NCBI GenBank assembly: GCA_022414725.1
Contig: CM039466.1
Span: forward strand, 17,632,817 to 17,696,816
Length of the DNA: 64,000 nt
Reading direction: 5' to 3'
Source: Microglena sp. YARC
Taxonomy: Eukaryota > Chlorophyta > Chlorophyceae > Chlamydomonadales > Chlamydomonadaceae
In this document: piece after piece, positions 19,001 to 31,195 of the stretch
How the letters are laid out: every line of letters starts with the position of its first letter
How positions within the stretch are numbered: position 1 is the stretch's first letter
The notes under the pieces: generated by a model
The model's database searches: none
What the model was told of the DNA's origin: nothing
What the model saw: the letters and a program-made list of their open reading frames with translations, nothing else
Made by a program: the position numbers and the translations under genes

Positions 19001-22000
19001 CTGAAGAACTCTATTTGTTCTGTACCAGATGTTTGTCTGAAACTCTTTGTTGAAACTCTGGTCTGAAAACTCTTTGTCTTGTGGACCAGTTTGTCTGAAA
19101 CTCTTTGTGAAAACTCTTTGTCTAACTCTTTGTCTGTACCAGATTTTTGGTCTGAAACACCTTCCTTTGGGTGCTGAAAATACTTTGTCCTCTGAAAACT
19201 CTTTGTCTCTTGCTTACCAGATTTTGTCTGAAAACTCTTTTGTCTGAAAACCTCTTGTTGAAAACTTCTTTTGTCGTACCAGATCTTGTCTGAAAACTCT
19301 TTGTCTGGGAAAACTCTTAGTGTCTGTTACCAGATTTTGTCTGAAGAACTTCTTTTCTTGAAAACCATCTCTGGTGGAAAACTCAATTTGTCTAGATACC
19401 AGATTTTGTGCTGGCCATAACTATACTTTTTCTGAAAAAACATACTTTTACTGTACCAGATTTTGTCTGAACTCTTTTGTCTGAAATTCTTTGTCTGAAA
19501 ACTTCTTTGTCGAAACTCCTTTGTCTGAAACTCACTAAATATTCTGTACCGATTTTCTGTCTGAACTCTTTGTCTGAAAACTCTTTTCTGAAACTCTTTG
19601 TCTGATACCAGATTTGTCGAAAACTGCTATTGTCTGAAAACTCTTTTGGTTCTGTACCAGATTTTGTCCTGAAAACTCTCTTGCTCTGAAAACTCTATTG
19701 ATTCTGAAAACTCTTTGTCTGTAAAATCTCTTGTCTGAAAACATCTTTGTCGTTGAAAACTCTCTTGTCTGAAAACTCTTTTGTCTTGTTACCGACTTTT
19801 TGTTCTGAAACTCTCTTTAGTCTGAAACTCTTTGTCTGAAACTTTCTGTTTACCAGATTTGTTGAAAACTCTTGATCTGAAAACTTCTTTGTCCTGCTCA
19901 CCATATTTTTGTCTGAAAACTTCTTTTGTCTAAATACTCTTGTGTCTGTACCAGTATTTTGTCTGAAATCTTTGTCTGAAAACTCGTTTGTCTTTACCAG
20001 ATTTTTGTCTGAAAACCTCTTGTCTGGAAAAACTCTTTGTCTGTAAAACTCTTTGGTTCCTGTTACCAGATATTTTGTCCTGAAAACGTGGCTTTGTTGA
20101 AAAACTACTTTGTCCTGTACCAGATTTTTGGGTCTGAAAACCTCTTGCCTAAAAACTCTTCTGTCTGGAAAACCACTCTTTGTCTACGCTAACCAGATTA
20201 TTGCTCTGACTCTTTGGTCTGAAACTCCTTTGTCTGAAAACTCTTTTGTCTGTACCGAGATTTTTGTCTGAAAAACTCTTTGTTGAAAACTCTTTGTCTG
20301 TACGCAGATATGTTCTGAAAAACTCTTTGTCTGAAAACTCGTATTGTCTGAAAACTATCTTGTCATGTACCAGATTTGTCTGAACCTTTTGTCTGAAAAC
20401 TCTTTGTGCTGTACGCAGATTTGTCTTTTGAAACTCCTTTGGTCTTGGAAACTCCATTGTCTGTACAGATTTTTTTGTCTTGAAAAACTCTTGTCTGAAA
20501 AACTCTTGTCTGAAACTCTTTGTTCATGTACCAGACTTTTTGTCTGAAAACTCTTTTGTGGAAACTGTTGTCTGATACCAGATTTTGGTCTGAACGAAAC
20601 TCTTTGTCCTGCTGATTTTGTCTGGAAAACTCTCTTGCAAAAACTCTGTTCTGAAAAAACTCTTCTGTCTGTACCCAGAATTTTCGTCTTGAAAACTCCT
20701 CTTGCTGAAAACTCTTTCTGGGAAAAACTTTGTCTGTGTACCAGATTTTGGTCTGTCTTGAAAACTCTATTGTCCTGAAAACTCTTTGTCTGAACTCTTT
20801 GTCTGAAAACTCTTGTCTGTACGCAGTTTATGTCTCTTTGTCTGAAAACTCTTTGTCCTGAAAACTTTTGTCTTACCTTTGTCTGAACTCATTTGATAAA
20901 AAAACTCAGATCTTTGTCTGAAAACAACTTCTTGTCTGAAAACTCTTTGTCTGTTCCGAGATTTCTAGTTGCTTGTGCCTGAAAACTCTTTTGTCTGGAA
21001 AAACTAGCTACTCTTTGGTCTGTACAGAGTCCCCTTTCCTTCTCTGGCGAAACTCGCTTTGTCTGAAATCGTTTGTGGGTACAGAATTTCTGCTCTGAAA
21101 CTCATTTGTCGAAAATCTTGGTCTGTACTGTCTTGAAATTTTGTTCTTGGAAAACTCTTTGTGTCCTCATTGAAAACTTCTTGAACTGTCTTGTACCAAG
21201 ACTTTTGTCTGAAAACTCTTTGTCTGAAAACTCTTTTGTTTGAAAACTCTTTTGTCTGAAAACTGCTTTGTTGAAACTCCTTTTGTCGGTGTACAGGGAA
21301 TTTTTCGTCTGTGAAAACTCTGAAAACCTTTGTCCTGAAAATCTTTGTCTGACAACTCTTTGGTCTGTACCAGATTTTGTCTGAAAACTTCGTGTCTGTC
21401 TGAAAACTGCTTTGTCGGTACCATGAATTTTGTCTGAAAACTCTTTGAAAACTCGTCTGAAATCTTTGTCTGAAAACTCTTTGGTCTGAAACTCCTTTGT
21501 CTGAAACTCTTTTGTCGTGAAACTTCTTTCTGTACCAGATTTTTTGTCTTTGTCTGAAAATCTGTTGTTGTAAGATTTTATGTTTGAAAACTCTTTGAAA
21601 ACTCTGAAAACTCTTTGTCTGTACCAGATTTTGTCTGAAACTCTTTGTCTGAAAACTCTTTGTCTGTACCAGATTTTTGTCTGAAAAACATCTTTGTCTG
21701 AAAACTCTTTGTCTGTAACCAGATTTTGGCTTTGTCTGAAAACCTCTTTGTCTGAAAACCTCCTTTGTCTGTACCAAGATTTTGTCTGAAAACTCTTTGT
21801 CTGAAAACTCTTTGTCTGAAAACTCTTTGTCTGTACCAGATTTTGTCTGAAAAACTCTTTGTCTGAAAACTCTTTGTCTGTACCAGATTTTGTCTGAAAA
21901 CTCTTTGTCTGAAAAACTCTTTGTCTGTACCAGATTTTGTCTGAAAACTCTTTGTCTGAAAACTCTTTGTCTGTACCAGATTTTGTCTGAAAACTCTTTG

Positions 22001-25000
22001 TCTGAAAACTCTTTGTCTGAAAACTCTTTGTCTGTACCAGATTTTGTCTGAAAACTCTTTGTCTGAAAACTTCTTTTCTCTTTGTCTGAAAACTCTTTGT
22101 CTGTACCAGATTTTGTCTGAAAACTCTTTGTCTGAAAACTCTCTTTTGTCTGAAAATTTGTCTGAAAACTCTGTCTGTACCAGATTTTTCTGAAAACTCC
22201 TTTGTCTGAAAACTCTTTGTCTGTACCAGATTTTGTCTGAAAAACTCTTTGTCTGAAACCTTTGTCTCTTTGTCTGAAAACTCTCCACTGAAAACTTTGT
22301 CTGTACCAGATTTTGTCTGAAAACTCTTTGTCTGAAAACTCTTTGTCTGTAACCAGATTTTTGTCTGAAAACTCTTTGTCTGAAAACTCTTTGTCTGTAC
22401 CAGATTTTGTCTGAAAACTCTTTGTCTGAAAACTCTTTGTCTGAAACTCTTTCTCTGTACCAGATTTTGTCTGAAAACTCTCTTTGTCTGAAAACTCTTT
22501 GTCTGTACCAGATTTTGTCTGTGTCTGAAAAACTCTTTGTCTGAAAACTCTTTGTCTGTACCAGATTTTGTCTGAAAACTCTTTTTGTCTGAAAACTCTT
22601 TGTCTGTACCAGATTGTTGTCTGAAAACTCTTTGTCTTTTTGAAAACTCTTTGAAACTCTTTGTCTGTACAAATTTTGTCTGAATAAGCTCTTTGTCTGA
22701 AAACTCTTTGTCTGAAAACTCTTGTCTGTACCCTTGTCTGAAAACTCTTTGTCTGAAAACTCTTTGTCTGTACCATTTTGTCTGAAAACTCTTTGTCTGA
22801 AAACTCTTTTGTCTGAAAACTCTTTTGTCTGTACCAGATTTTGTTCTGAAAACTCTTTGTCTGAAAACTCTTTGTCTGTACCAAGATTTTGTCTGAAAAC
22901 TCTTTGTCTGAAAACTCTTTTGTCTGAAAACTCTTTGTCTGTACCAGATTTTGTCTGAAAACTCTTTGTCTGTCTTTGTCTGAAAACTCTTTGTCTGTAC
23001 CAGATTTTGTCTGAAAACTCTTTGTCTGAAAACTCTTTGTCTGTAAGATTTTGTCTGAAAAACTCTTTTTGTCTGAAAACTCTTTGTCTGTACCAGATTT
23101 TGTCTGAAAACTCTTTGTCTGAAAACTCTTTGTCTGTACCAGATTTTGTCTGAAAATCCTGAAAACTCTTTGTCTGAAAACTCTTTGTCTGTACCAGATT
23201 TTTGTCTGAAAACTCTTTGTCTGTGTCTGAAAACTCTTTGTCTGTACCAGATTTGTCTGAAAACTCTTTGTTCTGAAAACTCTTTGTCTGAAAACTCTTT
23301 GTCTGTACCAGATTTTGTCTGAAAACTCTTTGTCTGAAAACTCTTTGTCTGAAAACTCTTTGTCTGTACCAGATTTGTCTGAAAACTCTTTGTCTGAAAA
23401 CTCTTTGTCTGTACCAGATTTTGTCTGAAAACTCTTTGTCTGAAAACTCTTTGTCTGTACCAGATTTTGTCTGAAAACTCTTTGTCTGAAAACTCTTTGT
23501 CTGTACCAGATTTTGTCTGAAAACTCTTTGTCTGAAAATTAAAACTGTCAGTTTTGTTGAAAACTCTTTGTCTGATTTTGTCTGAAAACTCTTTTGTCTG
23601 AAAACTCTTTGTCTGAAAACTCTTTGTCTGTACCAGATTTTGTCTGTGTCTGAAAACTCTTTGTCTGAAAACTCTTTGTCTGTACCAGATTTTGTCTGAA
23701 AACTTTTGTCTGAAAACTCTTTGTCTGAAAACTCTTTGTCTGTACCAGATTTTGTCTGAAAACTCTTTGTCTGAAAACTCTTTGTCTGTACCAGATTTTT
23801 GTCTGAAAACTCTTTGTCTGAAAACTCTTTGTTGTCAATTTTGTCTGAAAACTCTTTGTCTGAAAACTCTTTGTCTGTACCATTTTTGTCTGAAAAAACT
23901 TTTGTCTGAAAACTCTTTGTCTGAAAACTCTTTTTGTCTGTACTTTGTCAGATTTGTCTGAAAACTTTTGTCTGAAAACTCTTTGTCTGAAAACTCTTTT
24001 GTCTGAAACTCTTTGTCTGAAAACTCTTTTGTCTGACTCTTTGTCTGAAAACTCTTTGTCTGAAAACTCTTTGTCTGTACCCAGATTTTGTCTGAAAAAC
24101 TCTTTGTCTGAAAACTCTTTGTCTGAAAACTCTTTGTCTGTACCAGATTTTGTCTGAAAACTCTTTGTCTGAAAACTCTTTGTCTGAAAACTCTTTGTCT
24201 GTACCAGATTTTGTCTGAAAACTCTTTGTCTGAAAACTCTTTGTCTGTACCATTTTGTCTGATTTTTGTCTGAAAACTCTTTGTCTGAAAACTCTTTGGT
24301 CTGAAAACTCTTTGTCTGTACCAGATTTTGTCTGAAAACTCTTTGTCTGAAAACTCTTTGTCTGTACCAGAGAAAATTTGTCTGAAAACTCTTTGTCTGA
24401 AAACTCTTTGTCTGTACCAGATTTTGTCTGAAAACTCTTTGTCTGAAAACTCTTTGTCTGAAAACTCTTTGTCTGTACCAGACTTTTGTCTGAAAACTCT
24501 TTGTCTGAAAACTCTTTGTCTGTACCAGATTTTGTCTGAAAACTCTTTGTCTGAAAACTCTTTGTCTGTACCAGATTTTGTCTGAAAACTCTTTGTCTGA
24601 AAACTCTTTGTCTGTACCAGATTTTGTCTGAAAACTCTTTGTCTGAAAACTCTTTGTCTGAAAACTCTTTGTCTGTACCAGATTTTGTCTGAAAACTCTT
24701 TGTCTGAAAACTCTTTGTCTGTACCAGATTTTGTCTGAAAACTCTTTGTCTGAAAACTCTTTGTCTGTACCAGATTTTGTCTGAAAACTCTTTGTCTGAA
24801 AACTCTTTGTCTGTACCAGATTTTGTCTGAAAACTCTTTGTCTGAAAACTCTTTGTCTGAAAACTCTTTGTCTGTACCAGATTTTGTCTGAAAACTCTTT
24901 GTCTGAAAACTCTTTGTCTGTACCAGATTTTGTCTGACTCTTTGTCTGAAAACTCTTTGTCTGAAAACTCTTTGTCTGTTACCAGATTTTGTCTGAAAAC

Positions 25001-28000
25001 TCTTTGTCTGAAAACTCTTTGTCTGTACCAGATTTTGTCTGAAAACTCTTTGTCTGAAAACTCTTTGTCTGAAAACTCTTTGTCTGTACCAGATTTTGTC
25101 TGAAAACTCTTTGTCTGAAAACTCTTTGTCTGAAAACTCTTTGTCTGTACCAGATTTTGTCTGAAAACTCTTTGTCTGAAAACTCTTTGTCTGTACCAGA
25201 TTTTGTCTGAAAACTCTTTGTCTGAAAACTCTTTGTCTGTACCAGATCTTTGTCTGAAAACTCTTTGTCTGAAAACTCTTTGTCTGTACCAGATTTTGTC
25301 TGAAAACTCTTTGTCTGAAAACTCTTTGTCTGTACCAGATTTTGTCTGAAAACTCTTTGTCTGAAAACTCTTTGTCTGTACCAGATTTTGTCTGAAAACT
25401 CTTTGTCTGAAAACTCTTTGTCTGTACCAGATTTTGTCTGAAAACTCTTTGTCTGAAAACTCTTTGTCTGAAAACTCTTTGTCTGTACCAGATTTTGTCT
25501 GAAAACTCTTTGTCTGAAAACTCTTTGTCTGTACCAGATTTTGTCTGAAAACTCTTTGTCTGAAAACTCTTTGTCTGAAAACTCTTTGTCTGTACCAGAT
25601 TTTGTCTGAAAACTCTTTGTCTGAAAACTCTTTGTCTGTACCAGATTTTGTCTGAAAACTCTTTGTCTGAAAACTCTTTGTCTGTACCAGATTTTGTCTG
25701 AAAAACTCTTTGTCTGAAAACTCTTTGTCTGAAAACTCTTTGTCTGTACCAGATTTTGTCTGAAAACTCTTTGTCTGAAAACTCTTTGTCTGTACCAGAT
25801 TTTGTCTGAAAACTCTTTGTCTGAAAACTCTTTGTCTGAAAACTCTTTGTCTGTACCAGATTTTGTCTGAAAACTCTTTGTCTGAAAACTCTTTGTCTGT
25901 ACCAGATTTTGTCTGAAAACTCTTTGTCTGAAAACTCTTTGTCTGTACCAGATTTTGTCTGAAAACTCTTTGTCTGAAAACTCTTTGTCTGAAAACTCTT
26001 TGTCTGTACCAGATTTTGTCTGAAAACTCTTTGTCTGAAAACTCTTTGTCTGTACCAGATTTTGTCTGAAAACTCTTTGTCTGAAAACTCTTTGTCTGTA
26101 CCAGATTTTGTCTGAAAACTCTTTGTCTGAAAACTCTTTGTCTGAAAACTCTTTGTCTGTACCAGAAAATTTTGTCTGAAAACTCTTTGTCTGAAAACTC
26201 TTTGTCTGTACCATTTGTCTGATTTGTCTGAAAACTCTTTGTCTGAAAACTCTTTGTCTGTACCAGATTTTGTCTGAAAACTCTTTGTCTGAAAACTCTT
26301 TGTCTGTACCAGATTTTGTCTGAAAACTCTTTGTCTGAAAACTCTTTGTCTGAAAACTCTTTGTCTGTACCAGATTTTGTCTGAAAACTCTTTGTCTGAA
26401 AACTCTTTGTCTGAAAACTCTTTGTCTGTACCAGATTTTGTCTGAAAACTTTTGTCTGAAAACTCTTTGTCTGAAAACTCTTTGTCTGTACCAGATTTTG
26501 TCTGAAAACTCTTTGTCTGAAAACTCTTTGTCTGTACCAGATTTTTGTCTGAAAACTCTTTGTCTGAAAACTCTTTGTCTGTACCAGATTTTGTCTGAAA
26601 ACTCTTTGTCTGAAAACTCTTTGTCTGTACCAATTTTGTCTGAAAACTCTTTGTCTGAAAACTCTTTGTCTGAAAACTCTTTGTCTGTACCAGATTTTGT
26701 CTGAAAACTCTTTGTCTGAAAAACTCTTTGTCTGTACCAGATTTTGTCTGAAAACTCTTTGTCTGAAAACTCTTTGTCTGTACCAGATTTTGTCTGAAAA
26801 CTCTTTGTCTGAAAACTCTTTGTCTGAAAACTCTTTGTCTGTACCAGATTTTGTCTGAAAACTCTTTGTCTGAAAACTCTTTGTCTGTACCAGATTTTGT
26901 CTGAAAACTCTTTGTCTGAAAACTCTTTGTCTGTACCAGATTTTGTCTGAAAACTCTTTGTCTGAAAACTCTTTGTCTGTACCAGATTTTGTCTGAAAAC
27001 TCTTTGTCTGAAAACTCTTTGTCTGTACCAGATTTTGTCTGAAAACTCTTTGTCTGAAAACTCTTTGTCTGTACCAGATTTTGTCTGAAAACTCTTTGTC
27101 TGAAAACTCTTTGTCTGTACCAGATTTTGTCTGAAAACTCTTTGTCTGAAAACTCTTTGTCTGAAAACTCTTTGTCTGTACCAGATTTTGTCTGAAAACT
27201 CTTTGTCTGAAAACTCTTTGTCTGTACCAGATTTTGTCTGAAAACTCTTTGTCTGAAAACTCTTTGTCTGAAAACTCTTTGTCTGTACCAGATTTTGTCT
27301 GAAAACTCTTTGTCTGAAAACTCTTTGTCTGTACCAGATTTTGTCTGAAAACTCTTTGTCTGAAAACTCTTTGTCTGAAAACTCTTTGTCTGTACCAGAT
27401 TTTGTCTGAAAACTCTTTGTCTGAAAACTCTTTGTCTGTACCAGATTTTGTCTGAAAACTCTTTGTCTGAAAACTCTTTGTCTGTACCAGATTTTGTCTG
27501 AAAACTCTTTGTCTGAAAACTCTTTGTCTGTACCAGATTTTGTCTGAAAACTCTTTGTCTGAAAACTCTTTGTCTGAAAACTCTTTGTCTGTACCAGATT
27601 TTGTCTGAAAACTCTTTGTCTGAAAACTCTTTGTCTGAAAACTCTTTGTCTGTACCAGATTTTGTCTGAAAACTCTTTGTCTGAAAACTCTTTGTCTGAA
27701 AACTCTTTGTCTGTACCAGATTTTGTCTGAAAACTCTTTGTCTGAAAACTCTTTGTCTGTACCAGATTTTGTCTGAAAACTCTTTGTCTGAAAACTCTTT
27801 GTCTGAAAACTCTTTGTCTGTACCAGATTTTGTCTGAAAACTCTTTGTCTGAAAACTCTTTGTCTGTACCAGATTTTGTCTGAAAACTCTTTGTCTGAAA
27901 ACTCTTTGTCTGAAACTCTTTGTCTGAAAACTCTTTGTCTGAAAACTCTTTGTCTGAAAACTCTTTGTCTGAAAACTCTTTGTCTGAAAACTCTTTGTCT

Positions 28001-29168
28001 GAAAACTCTTTGTCTGTACCAGATTTTGTCTGAAAACTCTTTGTCTGAAAACTCTTTGTCTGTACCAGATTTTGTCTGAAAACTCTTTGTCTGAAAACTC
28101 TTTGTCTGAAAACTCTTTGTCTGAAAACTCTTTGTCTGAAAACTCTTTGTCTGAAAACTCTTTGTCTGTACCAGATTTTGTCTGAAAACTCTTTGTCTGA
28201 AAACTCTTTGTCTGAAAACTCTTTGTCTGTACCAGATTTTGTCTGAAAACTCTTTGTCTGAAAACTCTTTGTCTGTACCACATTTTGTCTGAAAACTCTT
28301 TGTCTGAAAACTCTTTGTCTGAAAACTCTTTGTCTGTGATCTTTGTCTGAAAACTCTTTGTCTGAAAAACTCTTTGTCTGTACCAGATTTTGTCTGAAAA
28401 CTCTTTGTCTGAAAACTCTTTGTCTGAAAACTCTTTGTCTGATTTTGTCTGAAAACTCTTTGTCTGAAAACTCTTTGTCTGTACCAGATTTTGTCTGAAA
28501 ACTCTTTGTCTGAAAACTCTTTGTCTGAAAACTCTTTGTCTGTACCAGATTTTGTCTGAAAACTCTTTGTCTGAAAACTCTTTGTCTGTACCAGACTCTT
28601 TGTCTGAAAACTCTTTGTCTGAAAACTCTTTGTCTGAAAACTCTTTGTCTGTACCAGATTTTGTCTGAAAACTCTTTGTCTGAAAACTCTTTGTCTGAAA
28701 AACTCTTTGTCTGTACCAGATTTTGTCTGAAAACTCTTTGTCTGAAAACTCTTTGTCTGTACCAGATTTTGTCTGAAAACTCTTTGTCTGAAAACTCTTT
28801 GTCTGTACCTTTTGTCTGAAAACTCTTTGTCTGAAAACTCTTTGTCTGAAAACTCTTTGTCTGAAAACTCTTTGTCTGAAAACTCTTTGTCTGATTTGTC
28901 TGAAAACTCTTTGTCTGAAAACTCTTGTCTGTCTTTGTCTGAAAACTCTTTGTCTGAAAACTCTTTGTCTGAAAACTCTTTGTCTGTACCAGATTTTGTC
29001 TGAAAACTCTTTGTCTGAAAACTCTTTGTCTGTACCAGATTTTGTCTGAAAACTCTTTGTCTGAAAACTCTTTGTCTGTACCAGATTTTGTCTGAAAACT
29101 CTTTGTCTGAAAACTCTTTGTCTGAAAACTCTTTGTCTGAAAACTCTTTGTCTGAAAACAAACGCAAG
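13029..29168 (+). repeat. 16.1-kb satellite array of an exon 5-derived 15-bp monomer
   Basis: Two 15-bp monomers alternate: A = TTTGTCTGAAAACTC and B = TTTGTCTGTACCAGA (usually plus one T). They are arranged as A-A-B (46 bp) and A-A-A-B (61 bp) higher-order units, with occasional longer A runs (27,890-28,010 and 28,078-28,165). At the left edge the array begins GAACCTGAACCAGATTTGTC, at the right it ends TTTGTCTGAAAACAAACGCA then AG and GTGGGTTATCC, that is, exon 5 sequence plus donor. By length it holds on the order of one thousand monomers. Homogeneity varies: near-perfect from about 24,400 to 28,270, good from 21,600 to 24,400, and very noisy, with many single-base indels, from about 15,480 to 21,590. 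No monomer has a stop on the minus strand, which creates open frames up to 1,739 codons that should not be read as genes. Confidence 0.97.
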
Positions 29169-30190
29169 GTGGGTTATCCTTTATAGATATAGTATATTTG
29201 TATTTTTATTACAACAAGGATTTGCCACATGGCAACACTCCTCACGCCAAGGTCCTTGCCTAACGCCAAGGTCCAAGGTTGGCAGTTGTGGTACAAGGTC
29301 GGTTCCTAGCCCAGGAACTCGGCAAAACAGGTCCTGACAGTGGACCGCCATGCTTCAGGTAGGCCTTATGGCGCGAAATTAGGCCACGCATCACTACGAA
29401 TTCCACCGCAAGAGGGGGTTCGTACTTTTCCCAAGTTGTGGGTTCTTGTCTCGGAAGGTGGGTTATCTCTTATTTATTTGTATTATTAGCACCACAAGGA
29501 TTTTCGCCCCAAAGGGTGCACTAGCCTTAAACTCAAGGGTTTTGTTGATGTGACTCGGCAGAGCCACTCCCACAAAATTTAATTGTGCGATTTCAGTGCG
29601 ATTTGATCATTTAATTGTGTGAACCTTGTCGCCTTTTTAAATATTTTACATAAGTGAGGGAGTATCTCCATAGATGCCTAAGTCTTGGTCAGCTCGAATC
29701 GCATGGCTTTAGCCTATGGCCTCCGGTCCCAAGACAAATATATGTTGGCATAAAGTTGCCCAACCACATCAGTTAAATATATAAATCATAGGCTATCGCG
29801 CTCAAAGCGAATTCCATTCAAATAAAAAGAAGGTAGACCTATAGCTTACATCTTCCTTTACAAGTCATGGTGATGGCAGGTTATGGGAGATGGTGTACAG
29901 GCGGTACGGCAGTACAATAGCCAAAATCACTGATTATTTGCATTTGTTCGGTGTCCTGAGTCATGTACGTAGCTGTGGAGAAATCACCAATCAGAACCGA
30001 ATGGGTCAGTGGCAGAGCTAAGGGGAAATAGCGAGGCAGGTGCGGGGTTCGACCCCCCTTGAGCACGTCCTTAGAGGTCATTGTGACAATTCTTGGATGT
30101 TTAAATTTTCAATTTTTTTTAGCTGCGGAGAAACTTGGAAACAGGTTACTACATGTTGCCATTCTGGGTTAAATGAAAAACGTACATGGT
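29169..30190. other. Intron 5, segment right of the array
   Basis: Mostly unique sequence. A GGTGGGTTATC phrase seen at the array edge recurs at 29,458-29,470 with similar following bases (TTATTTATTTGTATTATT), so this flank was also duplicated once. A plus-strand segment at about 30,000-30,056 has tRNA-like boxes (TGGCAGAGC and GGGGTTCGACCCCC) but does not fold as a complete tRNA by eye; it may be a SINE head fragment. No exon was recognised. Confidence 0.55.
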
Positions 30191-30462
30191 GGTCTTCAAG
30201 TTCAATGCTGGCATCGCCTGGCACGTAACTTTGGGTCTCCAGGCTTAGCAGTGAAGGGGGTCTTCAAGTTACATGCTGGCAGTGCCTGGCACGTAACTTT
30301 GAGTCTCCAGGCATAGCAGTAGATGGGGGTCTTCAAGTTACATGCAGGCAGTGCCTGGCACGTAACTTTGGGTCTCCAGGCATAGCAGTAGATGGGGGTC
30401 TTCAAGTTACATGCAGGCAGTGCCTGGCACGTAACTTTGGGTCTCTAGGCTTCGCAGGTTTT
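30190..30462. repeat. 68-69-bp tandem repeat x4
   Basis: Copies start with GTCTTCAAGTT at 30,192, 30,260, 30,329 and 30,398. Each unit contains GGCAGTGCCTGGCACGTAAC then TTTGGGTCTCCAGGC. The last copy decays after TCTAGGCTTCGCAG. Confidence 0.92.
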
Positions 30463-30547
30463 TTTGTTTACCTGATTCACGTAGATGGGCTCCAAAAGTT
30501 TACGTGTTGTCACGTTAAAACAAACGTTTTGTAGTACCATGCTTGGA
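30462..30547. repeat. Dispersed repeat with paired GATTCACRTAGAT and ACGT motifs
   Basis: The block GATTCACGTAGATGGGCTCC, then AAAAGTTTACGTG and TTTTGTAGTACC matches segments at about 34,348-34,430 and 49,651-49,735 in the repeated 6.5-kb units. It is a short dispersed sequence found three times in the window. Its nature is unknown. Confidence 0.6.
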
Positions 30548-30720
30548 ACATGTTCCTTTTAAGGGGGCATTTTCTGTATTCTCTGTATTTTTCTGTATTT
30601 TTCATATCTCCTACTGATGTCTCCTTCTCATGCCTCCTATCAGTTGGAAGAGGCCCATCCACCACCACCATCACCCACCCACCCACCCACCCACCCACCC
30701 ACCCACCTACCACCTATCAG

Positions 30721-30780
30721 TTGGAAGAGGCCCAACTTCGTGCTACGCAAGAAAGAGAGAAGCGAGAGGAGCAGTGGAAG
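30721..30780 (+). CDS. ARGLU1: ARGLU1-like protein, exon 6 (last exon identified)
   Basis: A 60-bp, 20-codon exon in phase 0 after acceptor CACCTATCAG and before a GTGGCA donor: LEEAQLRATQEREKREEQWK. It continues the charged helix of exon 5 (SENKRK then LEEAQLR), as in the family where ENRRKVEEAQRR-type sequence follows directly. A truncated copy of the acceptor and first codons lies at 30,640-30,660 just upstream, and four degenerate copies follow. The conserved C-terminus of ARGLU1 (a KSRPKLSF-type motif) was not found downstream, so the 3' end of the gene is missing, unrecognised or displaced. Confidence 0.7.
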
Positions 30781-31195
30781 GTGGCATCTGATCTCAGGGC
30801 TGCTACAACTGCACAGCGATGGTAGCTGGCTGGTAGCTGCTTAAGAGAGGGAGAAGGGAGAAGAGCAGCGAAAGGTGGCATCTGATATCAGGGCTGCTAC
30901 AACTGCACGACAATGGTAGCTGGCTGGTAGCTGCTTAAGAGAGGGAGAAGGGAGAAGAGCAGCGAAAGGTGGATTCTGATATCAGGGCTGCTACAACTGC
31001 ACAACAATGGTAGCTGGCTGGTAGCTGCTCAAGAGAGGGAGAAGCGAGAGGAGCAGTAGAAGGTGGCATCTGATATTAGGGCTGCTACAACTGCACGATG
31101 ATGGTAGCTGGCTGGTAGCTGCTCAAGAGAGGGAGAAGCGAGAGGAGCAGTGGAAGGTGGCATCTGATATTAGAGCTACTACAACTGCACAACTA
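30781..31195 (+). repeat. 94-bp tandem repeat carrying the 3' part of exon 6
   Basis: After the true exon, four more copies of GAGAGGGAGAAGCGAGAGGA, GCAGTGGAAG, GTGGCATCTGAT, then GGGCTGCTACAACTGCAC and TGGTAGCTGGCTGGTAGCTG follow. The GTGG donors fall at 30,781, 30,874, 30,969, 31,063 and 31,157, a 93-95-bp step. Each copy has the end of exon 6 and its donor but no acceptor. Confidence 0.92.

Noticed and set aside
23948..29167. Minus-strand open frame of 1,739 codons (and others of 1,482, 1,100, 626 and 364) across the array
   Set aside because: The 15-bp monomers contain no stop in any minus-strand frame, so long frames are automatic. The peptides (KEFSDKEFSDK, VFRQRVFRQN, SFQTKSFQTK) are the same DNA in three phases.
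13029..29168. CRISPR-like array
   Set aside because: Repeats are contiguous 15-bp monomers in higher-order units with no unique spacers, in a eukaryotic intron.
30000..30060. tRNA gene on the plus strand (GGGGTTCGACCCCC)
   Set aside because: The B-box arm is good, but I could not form a complete acceptor stem or anticodon arm; at best a SINE head fragment.
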